Of a DNA stretch of 64,000 nt, positions 42,607 to 51,413 are shown one piece after another. The stretch spans positions 10,759 to 74,758 of the forward strand of contig ONBA01000009.1 of assembly GCA_900315975.1 (NCBI GenBank), in the 5' to 3' direction. How positions within the stretch are numbered: position 1 is the first letter of the stretch; every line of letters starts with the position of its first letter. The position numbers and the translations under genes were made by a program. Under the pieces are notes generated by a model. That model searched no databases and was not told the DNA's origin. It worked only from the letters and a program-made list of their open reading frames with translations. The stretch is from an uncultured Ruminococcus sp. Its GTDB lineage: Bacteria > Bacillota_A > Clostridia > Oscillospirales > Ruminococcaceae.

Positions 42607-44688
42607 ATGAAAAACTATGATGTATCCAAAATAAGAAATATCGCACTTGCCGGTCATAATGGCTCGGGCAAGACCTCCCTCGCTGAGGCTCTGCTTTACA
42701 AGGCAGGCGCTTCTGACCGTCTCGGAAAAACCTCTGACGGTACTACCGTATGCGATTACGACCCCGAAGAGATAAAAAGAGTTATTTCTATCAGCACTTC
42801 TCTTGCTGCTTTTGATTATAACGATTACAAAATAAATCTTCTCGATACTCCCGGTCTGTTCGACTTTGCAGCTGAAATGGTAGAGGGTATCCGCGCGGCT
42901 GATACTGTCCTCATCACTGTTTCCGCAAAGTCAGGCGTTAAGGTCGGTGCGAGAAAGGCTTACGACGAAGCCGTTAAGCAGGGACGCTCAAAGATGTTCG
43001 TCGTTACTAAAATCGACGACAAAGACGCTAACTTCTTCAACGTCCTCACAGAGCTCAAAACCGTTTTCGGTCCTACAGTTTGCCCTGTCGTTGTTCCTGT
43101 TATCAGCGGCGGCGAGATAGTCTCCTACGTAAATCTCATCGAGATGAAGGCTTACAAATACGACGAAAAAGGTAACGCTGTCGAGACTGATATGCCTACT
43201 GCTGAAATCTCAGAGAAGTTTGAATACCGTATCGACGGTCTTGTTGCGGCAGTTTCTGAGGCGGTCGCTGAAACTTCCGATGAACTCATGGAAAAGTTCT
43301 TCGAGGGTGAACCCTTTACTCAGAAGGAACTCATTGATGGTATTCATGACGGTATGAACCGCGGTATCATCACTCCTGTTGTGTGCACATCTGCTACTGA
43401 ACTTGCAGGTATTGATATGCTTCTGAAGGAATTCGAGCTCCTCCTCCCCGCACCTAATGAAGTTTTCACAGCTGAAGCTTACAATCCTGCAAAGGAAATC
43501 GTCGAGGTCAAGTGCTCAGAAAGTGACCCTCTTGCTGCTTATGTTTTCAAAACTGTTGCTGACCCATTCGTAGGAAAAATGTCATTTATCCGCGTAATAT
43601 CGGGCGAACTCAAAGCTAACTCAGAAGTTGTTAATGCTAAATCAGGCTCTACCGAAAAAATCGGTAAACTCTATACACTTCTTGGCAAAAAACAGTCTGA
43701 TGCCGCTTCAGCTTCTGCCGGAGATATTGTAGTTGCTTCAAAGATAACCGCTAACACAGGTGATACCCTCACCGATTCTTCACGCATCGTTGAATTTGCA
43801 CCTATGGAGTTCCCGCGTCCTTGCTACTCAATGGCAGTAAAGCCGAAGTCTCAGGGCGACGAAGCAAAGGTTTCTTCCGGTATGCAGCGTCTTACTGAGG
43901 AAGACCCCACTCTCACATACATTCAGGACGATAATACCAAAGAAATGATACTCAGCGGTCTCGGTGAACAGCATCTCGAAGTTGCTGCTGCTAAACTCAA
44001 AGGCAAATTCGGTGTAGAGATCAATCTCAGCGTTCCTAAGATCGCTTACAAGGAAACTATCCGCAAAAAGGTCAAGGTCGAAGGCAAGCACAAGAAGCAG
44101 TCAGGCGGACACGGTCAGTACGGTCACGTATGGATCGAATTCGAGCCCTGCGTAAGCGACACTCTCGTTTTCGAGGAAAAAGTCTTCGGCGGTGCTGTTC
44201 CTAAGAACTACTTCCCCGCTGTACAGAAGGGTCTCGAAGAGTCTGTAAAGAAGGGTGTTCTCGCAGGCTGCCCTGTTGTAGGACTCAAGGCTATCCTCGT
44301 TGACGGCTCTTACCACCCTGTTGACTCGTCAGAAATGGCTTTCAAGACTGCCGCTTCTATCGCATATAAGGAAGGTCTCCGTCAGGCTGACCCCGTAATG
44401 CTCGAACCTATCGGCGAACTCAAAGTTACTGCTCCTGACGACAATACCGGCGATATCATGGGCGAACTCAACAAGCGCCGCGGACGTGTACTCGGTATGG
44501 AACCCGTTTCTCACGGTGTGACTATGATAATCGCTGAGGTACCCGTAAGAGAAATGCACGATTTCGCAATGTACCTCCGTCAGACTACACGTGGTATGGG
44601 AAGCTTTACATTCGACTTCCTCAGATACGAACAGCTTCCGGCTAACCTCCTCACTGAGGTTATTTCAGCTGTCGGCTCAGATGACTGA
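42607..44688 (+). CDS. Elongation factor G-like translational GTPase
   Basis: A 693-residue GTPase with all five EF-G domains. G1 is AGHNGSGKTSL, not the AHIDAGKTT of housekeeping EF-G. G3 is DTPGLFDF, and G4 reads TKID where NKxD is usual. Domain IV is clear (HGQYGHVWIEFEP, GYxPVxDS-like SYHPVDSSEMAF), as is the domain V end. These variations mark the EF-G-like (FusA2) paralogues whose role is unclear. The start at 42607 follows GGAGGAG; the longer frame adds 21 residues. It is a single gene, not next to ribosomal genes. Confidence 0.88.
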   Translation: MKNYDVSKIRNIALAGHNGSGKTSLAEALLYKAGASDRLGKTSDGTTVCDYDPEEIKRVISISTSLAAFDYNDYKINLLDTPGLFDFAAEMVEGIRAADTVLITVSAKSGVKVGARKAYDEAVKQGRSKMFVVTKIDDKDANFFNVLTELKTVFGPTVCPVVVPVISGGEIVSYVNLIEMKAYKYDEKGNAVETDMPTAEISEKFEYRIDGLVAAVSEAVAETSDELMEKFFEGEPFTQKELIDGIHDGMNRGIITPVVCTSATELAGIDMLLKEFELLLPAPNEVFTAEAYNPAKEIVEVKCSESDPLAAYVFKTVADPFVGKMSFIRVISGELKANSEVVNAKSGSTEKIGKLYTLLGKKQSDAASASAGDIVVASKITANTGDTLTDSSRIVEFAPMEFPRPCYSMAVKPKSQGDEAKVSSGMQRLTEEDPTLTYIQDDNTKEMILSGLGEQHLEVAAAKLKGKFGVEINLSVPKIAYKETIRKKVKVEGKHKKQSGGHGQYGHVWIEFEPCVSDTLVFEEKVFGGAVPKNYFPAVQKGLEESVKKGVLAGCPVVGLKAILVDGSYHPVDSSEMAFKTAASIAYKEGLRQADPVMLEPIGELKVTAPDDNTGDIMGELNKRRGRVLGMEPVSHGVTMIIAEVPVREMHDFAMYLRQTTRGMGSFTFDFLRYEQLPANLLTEVISAVGSDD

Positions 44689-44715
44689 TAAAATATACAG
44701 AATCATATAATGATA

Positions 44716-44746
44716 AAAGGCGAACCTGTTAAGCAGGTTCGCCTTT
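44716..44746. terminator. Bidirectional intrinsic terminator
   Basis: Perfect 13-bp arms AAAGGCGAACCTG / CAGGTTCGCCTTT, loop TTAAG, A- and T-rich flanks. It touches the stop of the YhfC-like gene and closes both the EF-G-like gene and the opposing operon. Confidence 0.92.
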
Positions 44747-45385
44747 TTATACGTCATAAACAGTCTTCCGATACACTCTGTACGCGGTGTAACAAGCTCC
44801 GGCAATAATCATGAGATGGAATACCTCCAACTCGATAAGTCCGATGTATTTCATGAAATATAAGCCGGAAACAAAGTCGATAAGTGTGTGAAAACCTACC
44901 GCAAGGTAAAGAAGTTTCCGGTCTGAGCGGAAATGAACAGCCGTAAACACCATTACCGACATCGCTATAGAAAATGCTATACCGGTTAAATCGCTAATAC
45001 TTTCAATGATACTATCGGACAGTGTATTATCAATAAAATGTGAAATCAGTACCGCCTCAGCCACGCAGTGTCCTAAACCGTATGCACAGCAATCACGCCA
45101 TTCGTCATATTTAGGGATAAGATACCTGAAAACCATGTATCGTCCGACTTCCTCAAAAATTCCCGATAATAAAGCTTCAAGCAGATAGTACAGAAACGGT
45201 ATATGCTTTACCCCATCGTTGAGAATAATAAACCTCGCAGCTGAACGCGGCAAAGATATGAGAATCGCGTAAGAAAAAACTCCTACAATAAGAGGAAACC
45301 ACCGCGCATCGTACTTTTTCCGCATGAGTATCCACGTTATTATCGGTACACTGAATGACAGCGCAGTTATAAGCAACAACTGCAT
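44747..45385 (-). CDS. YhfC-family putative intramembrane metalloprotease
   Basis: A 212-residue protein with about seven membrane helices. The motif FEEVGRY (Glu78, Glu79, Arg82), GLGHCVAEAV (His106) and late GFHTLID match the YhfC/DUF2324 family, related to Rce1/CPBP-type glutamic intramembrane proteases. The substrate is unknown. The start overlaps the HAD stop by one base (TAATG), so it is coupled to the HAD and G1P dehydrogenase genes. Confidence 0.78.
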   Translation of the reverse strand: MQLLLITALSFSVPIITWILMRKKYDARWFPLIVGVFSYAILISLPRSAARFIILNDGVKHIPFLYYLLEALLSGIFEEVGRYMVFRYLIPKYDEWRDCCAYGLGHCVAEAVLISHFIDNTLSDSIIESISDLTGIAFSIAMSVMVFTAVHFRSDRKLLYLAVGFHTLIDFVSGLYFMKYIGLIELEVFHLMIIAGACYTAYRVYRKTVYDV

Positions 45386-46014
45386 TAAAGCTTTTCAAGA
45401 AGCTCAGGAAGGTCGCTGAACTGCGCAAGTTCCGGAACATCTGCATCTACCGTTCCGAAACCGTATGCGGCATGGATAAAGTCGAATCCAGCCTGAATAG
45501 TCGCATCGTAATCGCCCTGAATATCGCCGATATAGTACGCTTTTTCAATTCCGTTACGCTCGGCTATGAGTGCGATATTATCACCCTTGTTTTTGAGATT
45601 GTTACCGTAGCACTCGATATCCTCGAAATACTTTCCAAATCCGTAATACTCCAGAAATGCCTCAATATAACCACTCTGACAGTTGCTCACGATGAAAAGC
45701 GGATACTTCTCCTTCAGGCGGATAAGTGTCTTTTCGAGGTCTGGATAGAGTACTCCGCCATGTCCGCGGAGATAATCATTTTCATGCTCACCGCAGGCAT
45801 CGAGTACCTGCATACGCTCCTGCTGAGGGATTTTTGCAAAAAGTATATCAGCTATCCTGTCCATAGTCAGTCCCATAACACCCATGATGTCCTTCTGAGT
45901 TACTACAATGTCGCCGTGACCGAGTTCGCGGAGCTTTTCAGACCACGCTCCTGCCACTCCTTCTGATGAATCCCAGAGTGTACCGTCCATATCAAAAATA
46001 AGTCCTGTTTTCAT
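45385..46014 (-). CDS. HAD-family phosphatase, phosphoglycolate-phosphatase-like
   Basis: A 209-residue haloacid dehalogenase-type hydrolase. Motif I is DMDGTLWDS, motif II is VSNCQSGY, motif III the Lys in LKNKGDNI, and motif IV YYIGDIQGDYDA. A helical cap (about 15-85) makes it subclass I. The substrate is probably a small phosphorylated metabolite. It overlaps the dehydrogenase gene by 4 bp (ATGA) and the YhfC gene by one, so the three are a tight operon. A link to glycerol phosphate is inference from context. Confidence 0.88.
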   Translation of the reverse strand: MKTGLIFDMDGTLWDSSEGVAGAWSEKLRELGHGDIVVTQKDIMGVMGLTMDRIADILFAKIPQQERMQVLDACGEHENDYLRGHGGVLYPDLEKTLIRLKEKYPLFIVSNCQSGYIEAFLEYYGFGKYFEDIECYGNNLKNKGDNIALIAERNGIEKAYYIGDIQGDYDATIQAGFDFIHAAYGFGTVDADVPELAQFSDLPELLEKL

Positions 46015-47075
46015 ATTCCCTCCACCATTCTGCTGTAAATTTCATTAAGCTGTGCTGTATCATGTTTTATATCGTCAAGTATTGTTATTCTGCCTGTTCT
46101 GACTGTTCTCGCTTTCAGCCACATATCTGCGAACATCTCCTCACTTATACCGTAAGACTGCGGATTTATGTCAACTCCATATGTTTGGAAAAACTTCAAA
46201 AGTCCTGAGATGTCCTGCCCCTGAAAAATGCACGCAGGTATAGTTCCGAGTGCGACTGCAAGTCCATGGGAGATTTTCACATCGGGATAAAACTCTTCAA
46301 TTGCGTGTGCAAAAAGGTGCTCACTTCCACTGCACGGTCGGGATGAACCGGCTATCTCCATAGCAAGCCCGCCCATTACCAGTGCACGCGACAGTATTCG
46401 TATGAATACACGGCTTTTCATGTTTTTCTCGTCACAATGGTAAACTGAGTCATATGCCATTCGGCTGAGTGCATAGGCAAAATCGTCCACCTGAGTTGAA
46501 GTTTTTGAAGCTGACAGTTTCCAGTCGTATAAAGCTGTATGTTTCGCGATAGTATCACCGATTCCGGAAAGAGTCTGTCCCTCGGGGGCATTTATTATCA
46601 TGTTTGTATCTACTATTATTGCTGTCGGAATCTTGCAGGCAAATGTCTTACGTGCCTTACCATAGGTCTCAAGCACTGAAAACGGTGATGCAAGCGAATC
46701 GTTACTTAGCGAAGTCGGCATACAGATATAGACAGCCTTGCTGATATGAGCCGCATATTTTGCAGTGTCAAGCACTCTTCCACCGCCTATGCCGATAATA
46801 ACTTTTATGTCCTCGACACATACCTTTTTCGCAATGGTGACCGCTTCATCAAAACTCGCCCCACCCATTGCAAATATCTCAGCATTGCCGAAATCATGGC
46901 TGATATCCTCGATTTTTTCGCGGTATATACCAATGAGAAACTCCTCAGATATTATGATAGCCTTCTGTCCTATGATATCGGGAATGTACTTACGGACTAT
47001 CTCGTCAGAATGAAAAAAAGCGTCCTCCTCGACCGTAAGGCATATCGGGAGATTGAAACGTGTATGCTGATTCAT
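46011..47075 (-). CDS. Glycerol-1-phosphate dehydrogenase-like (AraM/EgsA) enzyme
   Basis: A 354-residue member of the iron-containing alcohol dehydrogenase-like fold. NAD(P)-binding is seen in IIGIGGGRVLDTAKYAA, the substrate loop in MPTSLSNDSLASP, and metal sites in LSGIGDTIAKHTALYDW (Asp), GSEHLFAH (His) and SHGLAV (His). These blocks match sn-glycerol-1-phosphate dehydrogenases (archaeal EgsA, bacterial AraM), which reduce dihydroxyacetone phosphate to glycerol 1-phosphate. Its usual partner PcrB is not in the window. First gene of the operon; other members of the fold (e.g. glycerol dehydrogenase) remain possible. Confidence 0.82.
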   Translation of the reverse strand: MNQHTRFNLPICLTVEEDAFFHSDEIVRKYIPDIIGQKAIIISEEFLIGIYREKIEDISHDFGNAEIFAMGGASFDEAVTIAKKVCVEDIKVIIGIGGGRVLDTAKYAAHISKAVYICMPTSLSNDSLASPFSVLETYGKARKTFACKIPTAIIVDTNMIINAPEGQTLSGIGDTIAKHTALYDWKLSASKTSTQVDDFAYALSRMAYDSVYHCDEKNMKSRVFIRILSRALVMGGLAMEIAGSSRPCSGSEHLFAHAIEEFYPDVKISHGLAVALGTIPACIFQGQDISGLLKFFQTYGVDINPQSYGISEEMFADMWLKARTVRTGRITILDDIKHDTAQLNEIYSRMVEGI

Positions 47076-47158
47076 AACGCCACCTCTGCTTTCGTAGAAT
47101 TTGTATTAATCACTGTTTGTTCAATAACCGACCGACGGCAGTTATACAGAACACATTT

Positions 47159-47187
47159 ATTATAACACATTTAACGGTGAATAGCAA
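47159..47187 (-). promoter_or_regulatory. Promoter of the G1P dehydrogenase operon
   Basis: Minus strand TTGCTA (47187-47182), 17 bp, TATAAT (47164-47159). The 329-bp region 47076-47404 holds this and the opposing mannanase promoter; I see nothing else in it. Confidence 0.55.
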
Positions 47188-47335
47188 CTAAAAACCGAAT
47201 CTTCGTCTGAAAATGTAATACGTCATTAAAAAATACATATTAAAGTCATAGTAGAATAATCATCTTATCGTTTAATGTTGCACATTTTCTCAACCCGCAC
47301 TTTAATCTCTCAAATAATTATTCAACCGTACCTTA

Positions 47336-47365
47336 TTGACTTTAAGCCATTTTTTATGCTAAACT
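47336..47365 (+). promoter_or_regulatory. Promoter of the mannanase gene
   Basis: TTGACT (47336-47341), 18 bp, TAAACT (47360-47365) with a TG one base before the -10. GGAGG precedes the ATG. Confidence 0.5.
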
Positions 47366-47404
47366 ATAAGAAGAATAAGCTCTTAATTTAAGGAGGCTAT
47401 AATT

Positions 47405-49306
47405 ATGAGTTACGTATCATTTAAGCGGATCGTTTCTGCTACACTCGCGGCGGCTATGACTTTTGCGGGTTCTTCTGCCCAGCTATTTGCCAATACCACT
47501 GCCGCAAATGCGGAGGACATTATGAAGTATGAATTTGAGGAAGGAAAAACAAGCGGCGGCAAGCTTTTCACTGAGGGCGTTAAAGGCGTAGTTCTCAGCG
47601 ATTTTCCTGAGAATATGGATCTTAGCAACTTTTCCGGAAAGGGTTTCTCTTACCTCGACCAAAAGGGTACTACAGTTTCCGTGGAGGTAGACGTCCCCGA
47701 GGCAGGACTCTACGAAATGAATATCTCCTACTGCGAACCCAGCGACCCCCGCAAAAAGGTGCAGTACCTTAACGTAAACGGCACAAATCAGGGCGAAGTC
47801 ACTTTCCCTTACACCCCCTCTTTCAAGGAGACTTCCGCCGGTATCGTAAACCTCAAAGCAGGAAAGAATATCATCGAATTCAGCGCTTACTGGGGTTATA
47901 CATTCTTCGATTACCTCACCCTCAAACCCGCTCCCGACAAGATAAAGAACCTCTCCCCCACTAAACAGCTCTCTAATCCCAATGCGTCCGATTCTGCAAA
48001 AAGGCTCTACAGCTACCTCCTCGACCAGTACGGCAATCACATAATCGCAGGTCAGCAGGAGTACTGCGGCGACCACAACTACAACAGCTGGAATTCCCCT
48101 GACGTTTTTATCAAGGACAACGAGGCTGAATTCGAGTATATCCTCGACAAAACCGGCAAACAGCCTGCTATCCGCGGTATAGACTTCCTTGCCTACAACA
48201 CTTCTATGGACTGGCGAGACCACGCTCCTGAACGTGCTATCGAGTGGGTAAACAAGTACCACGGAATCGCTACCGTGACATGGCACTGGAACGTCCCTTC
48301 TGACGAGGAAGGTAACGGTGTTGCATTCTACGTTAAATCTGCAAGTGCTACTTACACTACATTCAGCATTTCAAAAGCTCTTGAAGAGGGTACATGGGAG
48401 AATAAAAAGCTCCTCGCTGACATCGACCTCCTCGCAGGTGAAATGAAAAAGCTCAAAGATGCTGATGTTCCAATACTTTGGAGACCCCTCCACGAAGCTG
48501 AGGGCGGCTGGTTCTGGTGGGGAGCTGAGGGTCCTGAACCCTGCAAGAAGCTATACCGTCTCCTCTACGACAAATTCACAAACGAGTACGGACTCGATAA
48601 CCTTATCTGGGTATGGACCGGTTCTACGTCTCCTGCCGCTTCTGAGTGGTACCCCGGCGACGATGTAGTCGATATCGTCGGATATGACAAGTACAACGCT
48701 GTGGACGGAAAGCCTAATCTGAGTTCTATCGCTTCGACCTTCTACAGTCTCGTACAGGGAACTGACGGAGAAAAAATGGTTGCTATGTCCGAAAACGACT
48801 CTATCCCTTCCCTCGACAGTCTCGTAGACGACAAGGCTGGCTGGCTCTATTTCTGCCCCTGGTACATGAATTACCTCACAAGTGAGGACATTAATCCTGT
48901 TTCCAATCTCAAGGGAATTTACAACAGTGAGTACTGCATTACACTCGATGAACTCCCTGACCTCAAGTCCTATCCGATAAACGGTGACGATACACCTAAG
49001 GTAACTACTACTAAAACCACGGCAACTACAAAGTCTACAACGACTGCAACTACAAGTACAACATCTACAGGCAGCGATGACATTCTGTGGGGCGACGCTA
49101 ACCTCGATAATAGTGTTACTGTTGCCGACTCCGTAACTATTCTTCAGAGTATCGGCAATAAGGACAAGTACAAGCTCGAACCCAATGGCAAACGCAATGC
49201 CGACGTTTTCAATAACGGCGACGGTATCACAAGTAACGACGCACTCTCAATTCAGAAGTACGATGCGAAACAGATAACCAAACTACCTGAGTCATATATG
49301 AAATAA
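47405..49306 (+). CDS. Secreted GH26 beta-mannanase with CBM and type I dockerin
   Basis: A 633-residue secreted enzyme: signal peptide to about residue 36, then a CBM35-like beta-sandwich (about 40-178, KYEFEEGKTSGG, LTLKPAP). The GH26 domain follows (about 195-520). The acid/base is Glu364 in WRPLHEAEGGW and the nucleophile Glu463 in AMSENDS, with the GH26-typical PAIRGIDFLAYN and TWHWN. A Thr/Lys-rich linker (about 533-558) leads to the type I dockerin (GDANLDNSVTVADSVTILQ, NGDGITSNDALSIQKY). It would cut beta-1,4-mannan in a cellulosome. Its dockerin closely resembles that of the LRR protein at 37.3 kb. Confidence 0.94.
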   Translation: MSYVSFKRIVSATLAAAMTFAGSSAQLFANTTAANAEDIMKYEFEEGKTSGGKLFTEGVKGVVLSDFPENMDLSNFSGKGFSYLDQKGTTVSVEVDVPEAGLYEMNISYCEPSDPRKKVQYLNVNGTNQGEVTFPYTPSFKETSAGIVNLKAGKNIIEFSAYWGYTFFDYLTLKPAPDKIKNLSPTKQLSNPNASDSAKRLYSYLLDQYGNHIIAGQQEYCGDHNYNSWNSPDVFIKDNEAEFEYILDKTGKQPAIRGIDFLAYNTSMDWRDHAPERAIEWVNKYHGIATVTWHWNVPSDEEGNGVAFYVKSASATYTTFSISKALEEGTWENKKLLADIDLLAGEMKKLKDADVPILWRPLHEAEGGWFWWGAEGPEPCKKLYRLLYDKFTNEYGLDNLIWVWTGSTSPAASEWYPGDDVVDIVGYDKYNAVDGKPNLSSIASTFYSLVQGTDGEKMVAMSENDSIPSLDSLVDDKAGWLYFCPWYMNYLTSEDINPVSNLKGIYNSEYCITLDELPDLKSYPINGDDTPKVTTTKTTATTKSTTTATTSTTSTGSDDILWGDANLDNSVTVADSVTILQSIGNKDKYKLEPNGKRNADVFNNGDGITSNDALSIQKYDAKQITKLPESYMK

Positions 49307-49308
49307 AG

Positions 49309-49350
49309 AAAGGCTGCACATTGAGGTACTCACCTCTTTGTGCAGCCTTT
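49309..49350 (+). terminator. Intrinsic terminator after the mannanase gene
   Basis: Outer stem AAAGGCTGCACA / TGTGCAGCCTTT encloses an inner GAGGT/ACCTC stem, followed by T's. It can also end pta transcription from the other side. Confidence 0.85.
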
Positions 49351-49370
49351 TTACTATATCTGTGTCAGAA

Positions 49371-50387
49371 TCAAGCCATGCCGGCTGTGATTATAGCCAT
49401 CTTGTAAACCTCATCAGCTGTGCAGCCTCTTGAGAGGTCGTTGATAGGAGCGTTGAGACCCTGAAGGATAGGACCGTATGCCTCAAATCCACCAAGACGC
49501 TGTGCTATCTTGTAACCGATATTACCAGCTTCGATGAGCGGGAAGATGAATGTGTTAGCCTGTCCGGCAACCTTAGAGTCAGGGCACTTTGTCTTAGCAA
49601 CTTCTGCTGAAACAGCTGCATCAAACTGGAATTCGCCGTCAATAACGAGGTCAGGGTCGAGCTGACGAGCTTCGATCACAGCGTCGTGGCTGAGCTGAAC
49701 TGTGCCGCCCTTGCCTGAGCCGTATGTTGAGAAGCTGAGTACAGCAACCTTGGGGTCGATACCAAAGAAATCAGCAGTTCTTGCAGTTTCAACTGCTACC
49801 TCTGCGAGCTTTCTTGCAGCTGTGAGAACAACGTTGCCTTCCTTATCAACAGTGTCAGTGTAGCTGAGGTTGATAGCGCAGTCGCCCATTGCAATCTTCT
49901 CTTCCTTACCGTCCTTCTCTCTGAAGAGGATAAATGAAGAGCTTACGAGGTTTGAACCCTTCTTTGTCTTGATTATCTGAAGTGCGGGACGTACTGTATC
50001 AGCTGTTGAATATGTAGCACCGCCGAGGAGAGCGTCTGCCTTGCCAGCCTTTACGAGCATTGTTCCGAAATAGTTTGACTTCTGAAGTGCTGCACGGCAC
50101 TCGTCCTCTGTCATCTTGCCCTTACGGAGCTCTACCATCTGTGCAACAAGAGTCTCCATCTCAGGATATGTCTCAGGGTCGATTATCTCAGCACCGTCAA
50201 CATTGAATCCGCCTGCTGAAGCTGCTGCCTTAACTTCGTCAGCCTTTCCGCAGAGGATAACACCCATAAGTCCCTCTTTGAGGAGTCTGTCAGCTGCTGA
50301 GAGGATACGTGCATCGCTGCCCTCAGTGAAAACGATAGTCTTCTTGCTTGCTTTAAGATTAGCGATAAGTTTGTCAAACATTCCCAT
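49371..50387 (-). CDS. pta: Phosphate acetyltransferase
   Basis: A 338-residue enzyme converting acetyl-CoA and phosphate to acetyl phosphate, the start of acetate formation. GGATYSTADTVRPALQIIKT, MGDCAINLSYT, FFGIDPKVAVLSFSTYGSGK and the late GFEAYGPILQGLNAPINDLS RGC-type end match short-form Pta. The start at 50387 follows GGAGGT; the frame extends five codons further. Acetate kinase is not adjacent. Confidence 0.96.
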   Translation of the reverse strand: MGMFDKLIANLKASKKTIVFTEGSDARILSAADRLLKEGLMGVILCGKADEVKAAASAGGFNVDGAEIIDPETYPEMETLVAQMVELRKGKMTEDECRAALQKSNYFGTMLVKAGKADALLGGATYSTADTVRPALQIIKTKKGSNLVSSSFILFREKDGKEEKIAMGDCAINLSYTDTVDKEGNVVLTAARKLAEVAVETARTADFFGIDPKVAVLSFSTYGSGKGGTVQLSHDAVIEARQLDPDLVIDGEFQFDAAVSAEVAKTKCPDSKVAGQANTFIFPLIEAGNIGYKIAQRLGGFEAYGPILQGLNAPINDLSRGCTADEVYKMAIITAGMA

Positions 50388-50479
50388 TGTTTTGACCTCC
50401 ATGAATCTTTATTTTCAGCCGGCAGATTGCTTATCCGCCGGCTTTTTGACTTTTTATGCCCTTAAACGAACATAACATA

Positions 50480-50508
50480 ATTATACCACATTATTCCAAA
50501 AAACGCAA
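50480..50508 (-). promoter_or_regulatory. Promoter of pta
   Basis: Minus strand TTGCGT (50508-50503), 17 bp, TATAAT (50485-50480), in the 141 bp between pta and the sortase cassette. Confidence 0.6.
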
Positions 50509-50528
50509 CACTCGCAGAAAAAAGTTTA

Positions 50529-51413
50529 TCACTTTGCTTCTTTTGCAGTCTTATTGCCGTGCTTTGTTATGGTACGGTAAACTATGAAAAAGCATATTCC
50601 CGCAGCAACGATACATATTGAAGCCGCAAGGAATGAATTTGTATACAGCTTCATTGCTGATGTATAAGCTGCATAGACCTGTGCCTGCTTGATAGTGAAC
50701 CTGTCAAAATATCCGCTTGCAAGCAGATAAAGCGACGGCACAGCAGATATGATTCCGGCAATAAACGATGAAACTCCTATCCAGTAAAGTGTAGCAGGTT
50801 TGAATCTGATATTCAGCAAAAACAGCAGCAGCATGAGTATCATGCACGCTGCAACCGATACTATCACTATCATGTCAAGTCGGTTGAAAAGCAGTGTAAG
50901 CTTCTGTAGAACACCGTGTTTTTTCAGCGAAGTAAACTTGTAAGTATCGCAGTACTCACTGATAACGGAGTATGCCGACTTTTTTGTTTCCTCAAGCTTT
51001 TTCTCAAACTTTTCGTCCTGCTTTTTACCAGAGTTTTCGGCAGATTCTACGAAGAAGTCTTCAATCGACTTTTCAAGGCGGTCATTTTCAACGTTAACAA
51101 CGACATCTCCGCCTGTACGGAGTGAATTGAACCCGCAGTCGATATACTCATTTATAACCCTGTCTATATAGGTCTCGTCGATAGCGTCCATATATACTTC
51201 AGCAGGTACTCCGGTACTGTTGTAGCGTGACGAAAAGTACTTGTTGAGCTGTGTCAGCGTTTTGCCGCTCAAATCGTTCTCATACGCAAGAGAATGGAAC
51301 TTTCCTTCCTTGATGTTGATATTCGCGACAAGTGAAGCCTCCGCACAAATCGAAGTCAGTACAAGCAGCACTGATATTATCAGTGAACATACATAGGATA
51401 AAGCACTCTTCAT
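50529..51413 (-). CDS. Polytopic membrane protein of a sortase cassette, unknown family
   Basis: A 294-residue protein. One N-terminal membrane helix (about 5-25) is followed by an outer region of some 150 residues with Lys/Glu-rich coiled-coil character (around 110-145). Three further helices lie near 182-200, 207-228 and 255-278, with a basic cytoplasmic tail. I do not recognise a family. It overlaps the sortase gene by 4 bp (ATGA). It may be an accessory factor that holds the substrate or sortase; that is inference from coupling only. Confidence 0.75.
   Translation of the reverse strand: MKSALSYVCSLIISVLLVLTSICAEASLVANINIKEGKFHSLAYENDLSGKTLTQLNKYFSSRYNSTGVPAEVYMDAIDETYIDRVINEYIDCGFNSLRTGGDVVVNVENDRLEKSIEDFFVESAENSGKKQDEKFEKKLEETKKSAYSVISEYCDTYKFTSLKKHGVLQKLTLLFNRLDMIVIVSVAACMILMLLLFLLNIRFKPATLYWIGVSSFIAGIISAVPSLYLLASGYFDRFTIKQAQVYAAYTSAMKLYTNSFLAASICIVAAGICFFIVYRTITKHGNKTAKEAK

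Noticed and set aside
47483..48286. Minus-strand frame of 267 codons inside the mannanase gene
   Set aside because: It has no ribosome site and no family motifs; the plus strand encodes CBM and GH26 domains with catalytic residues.
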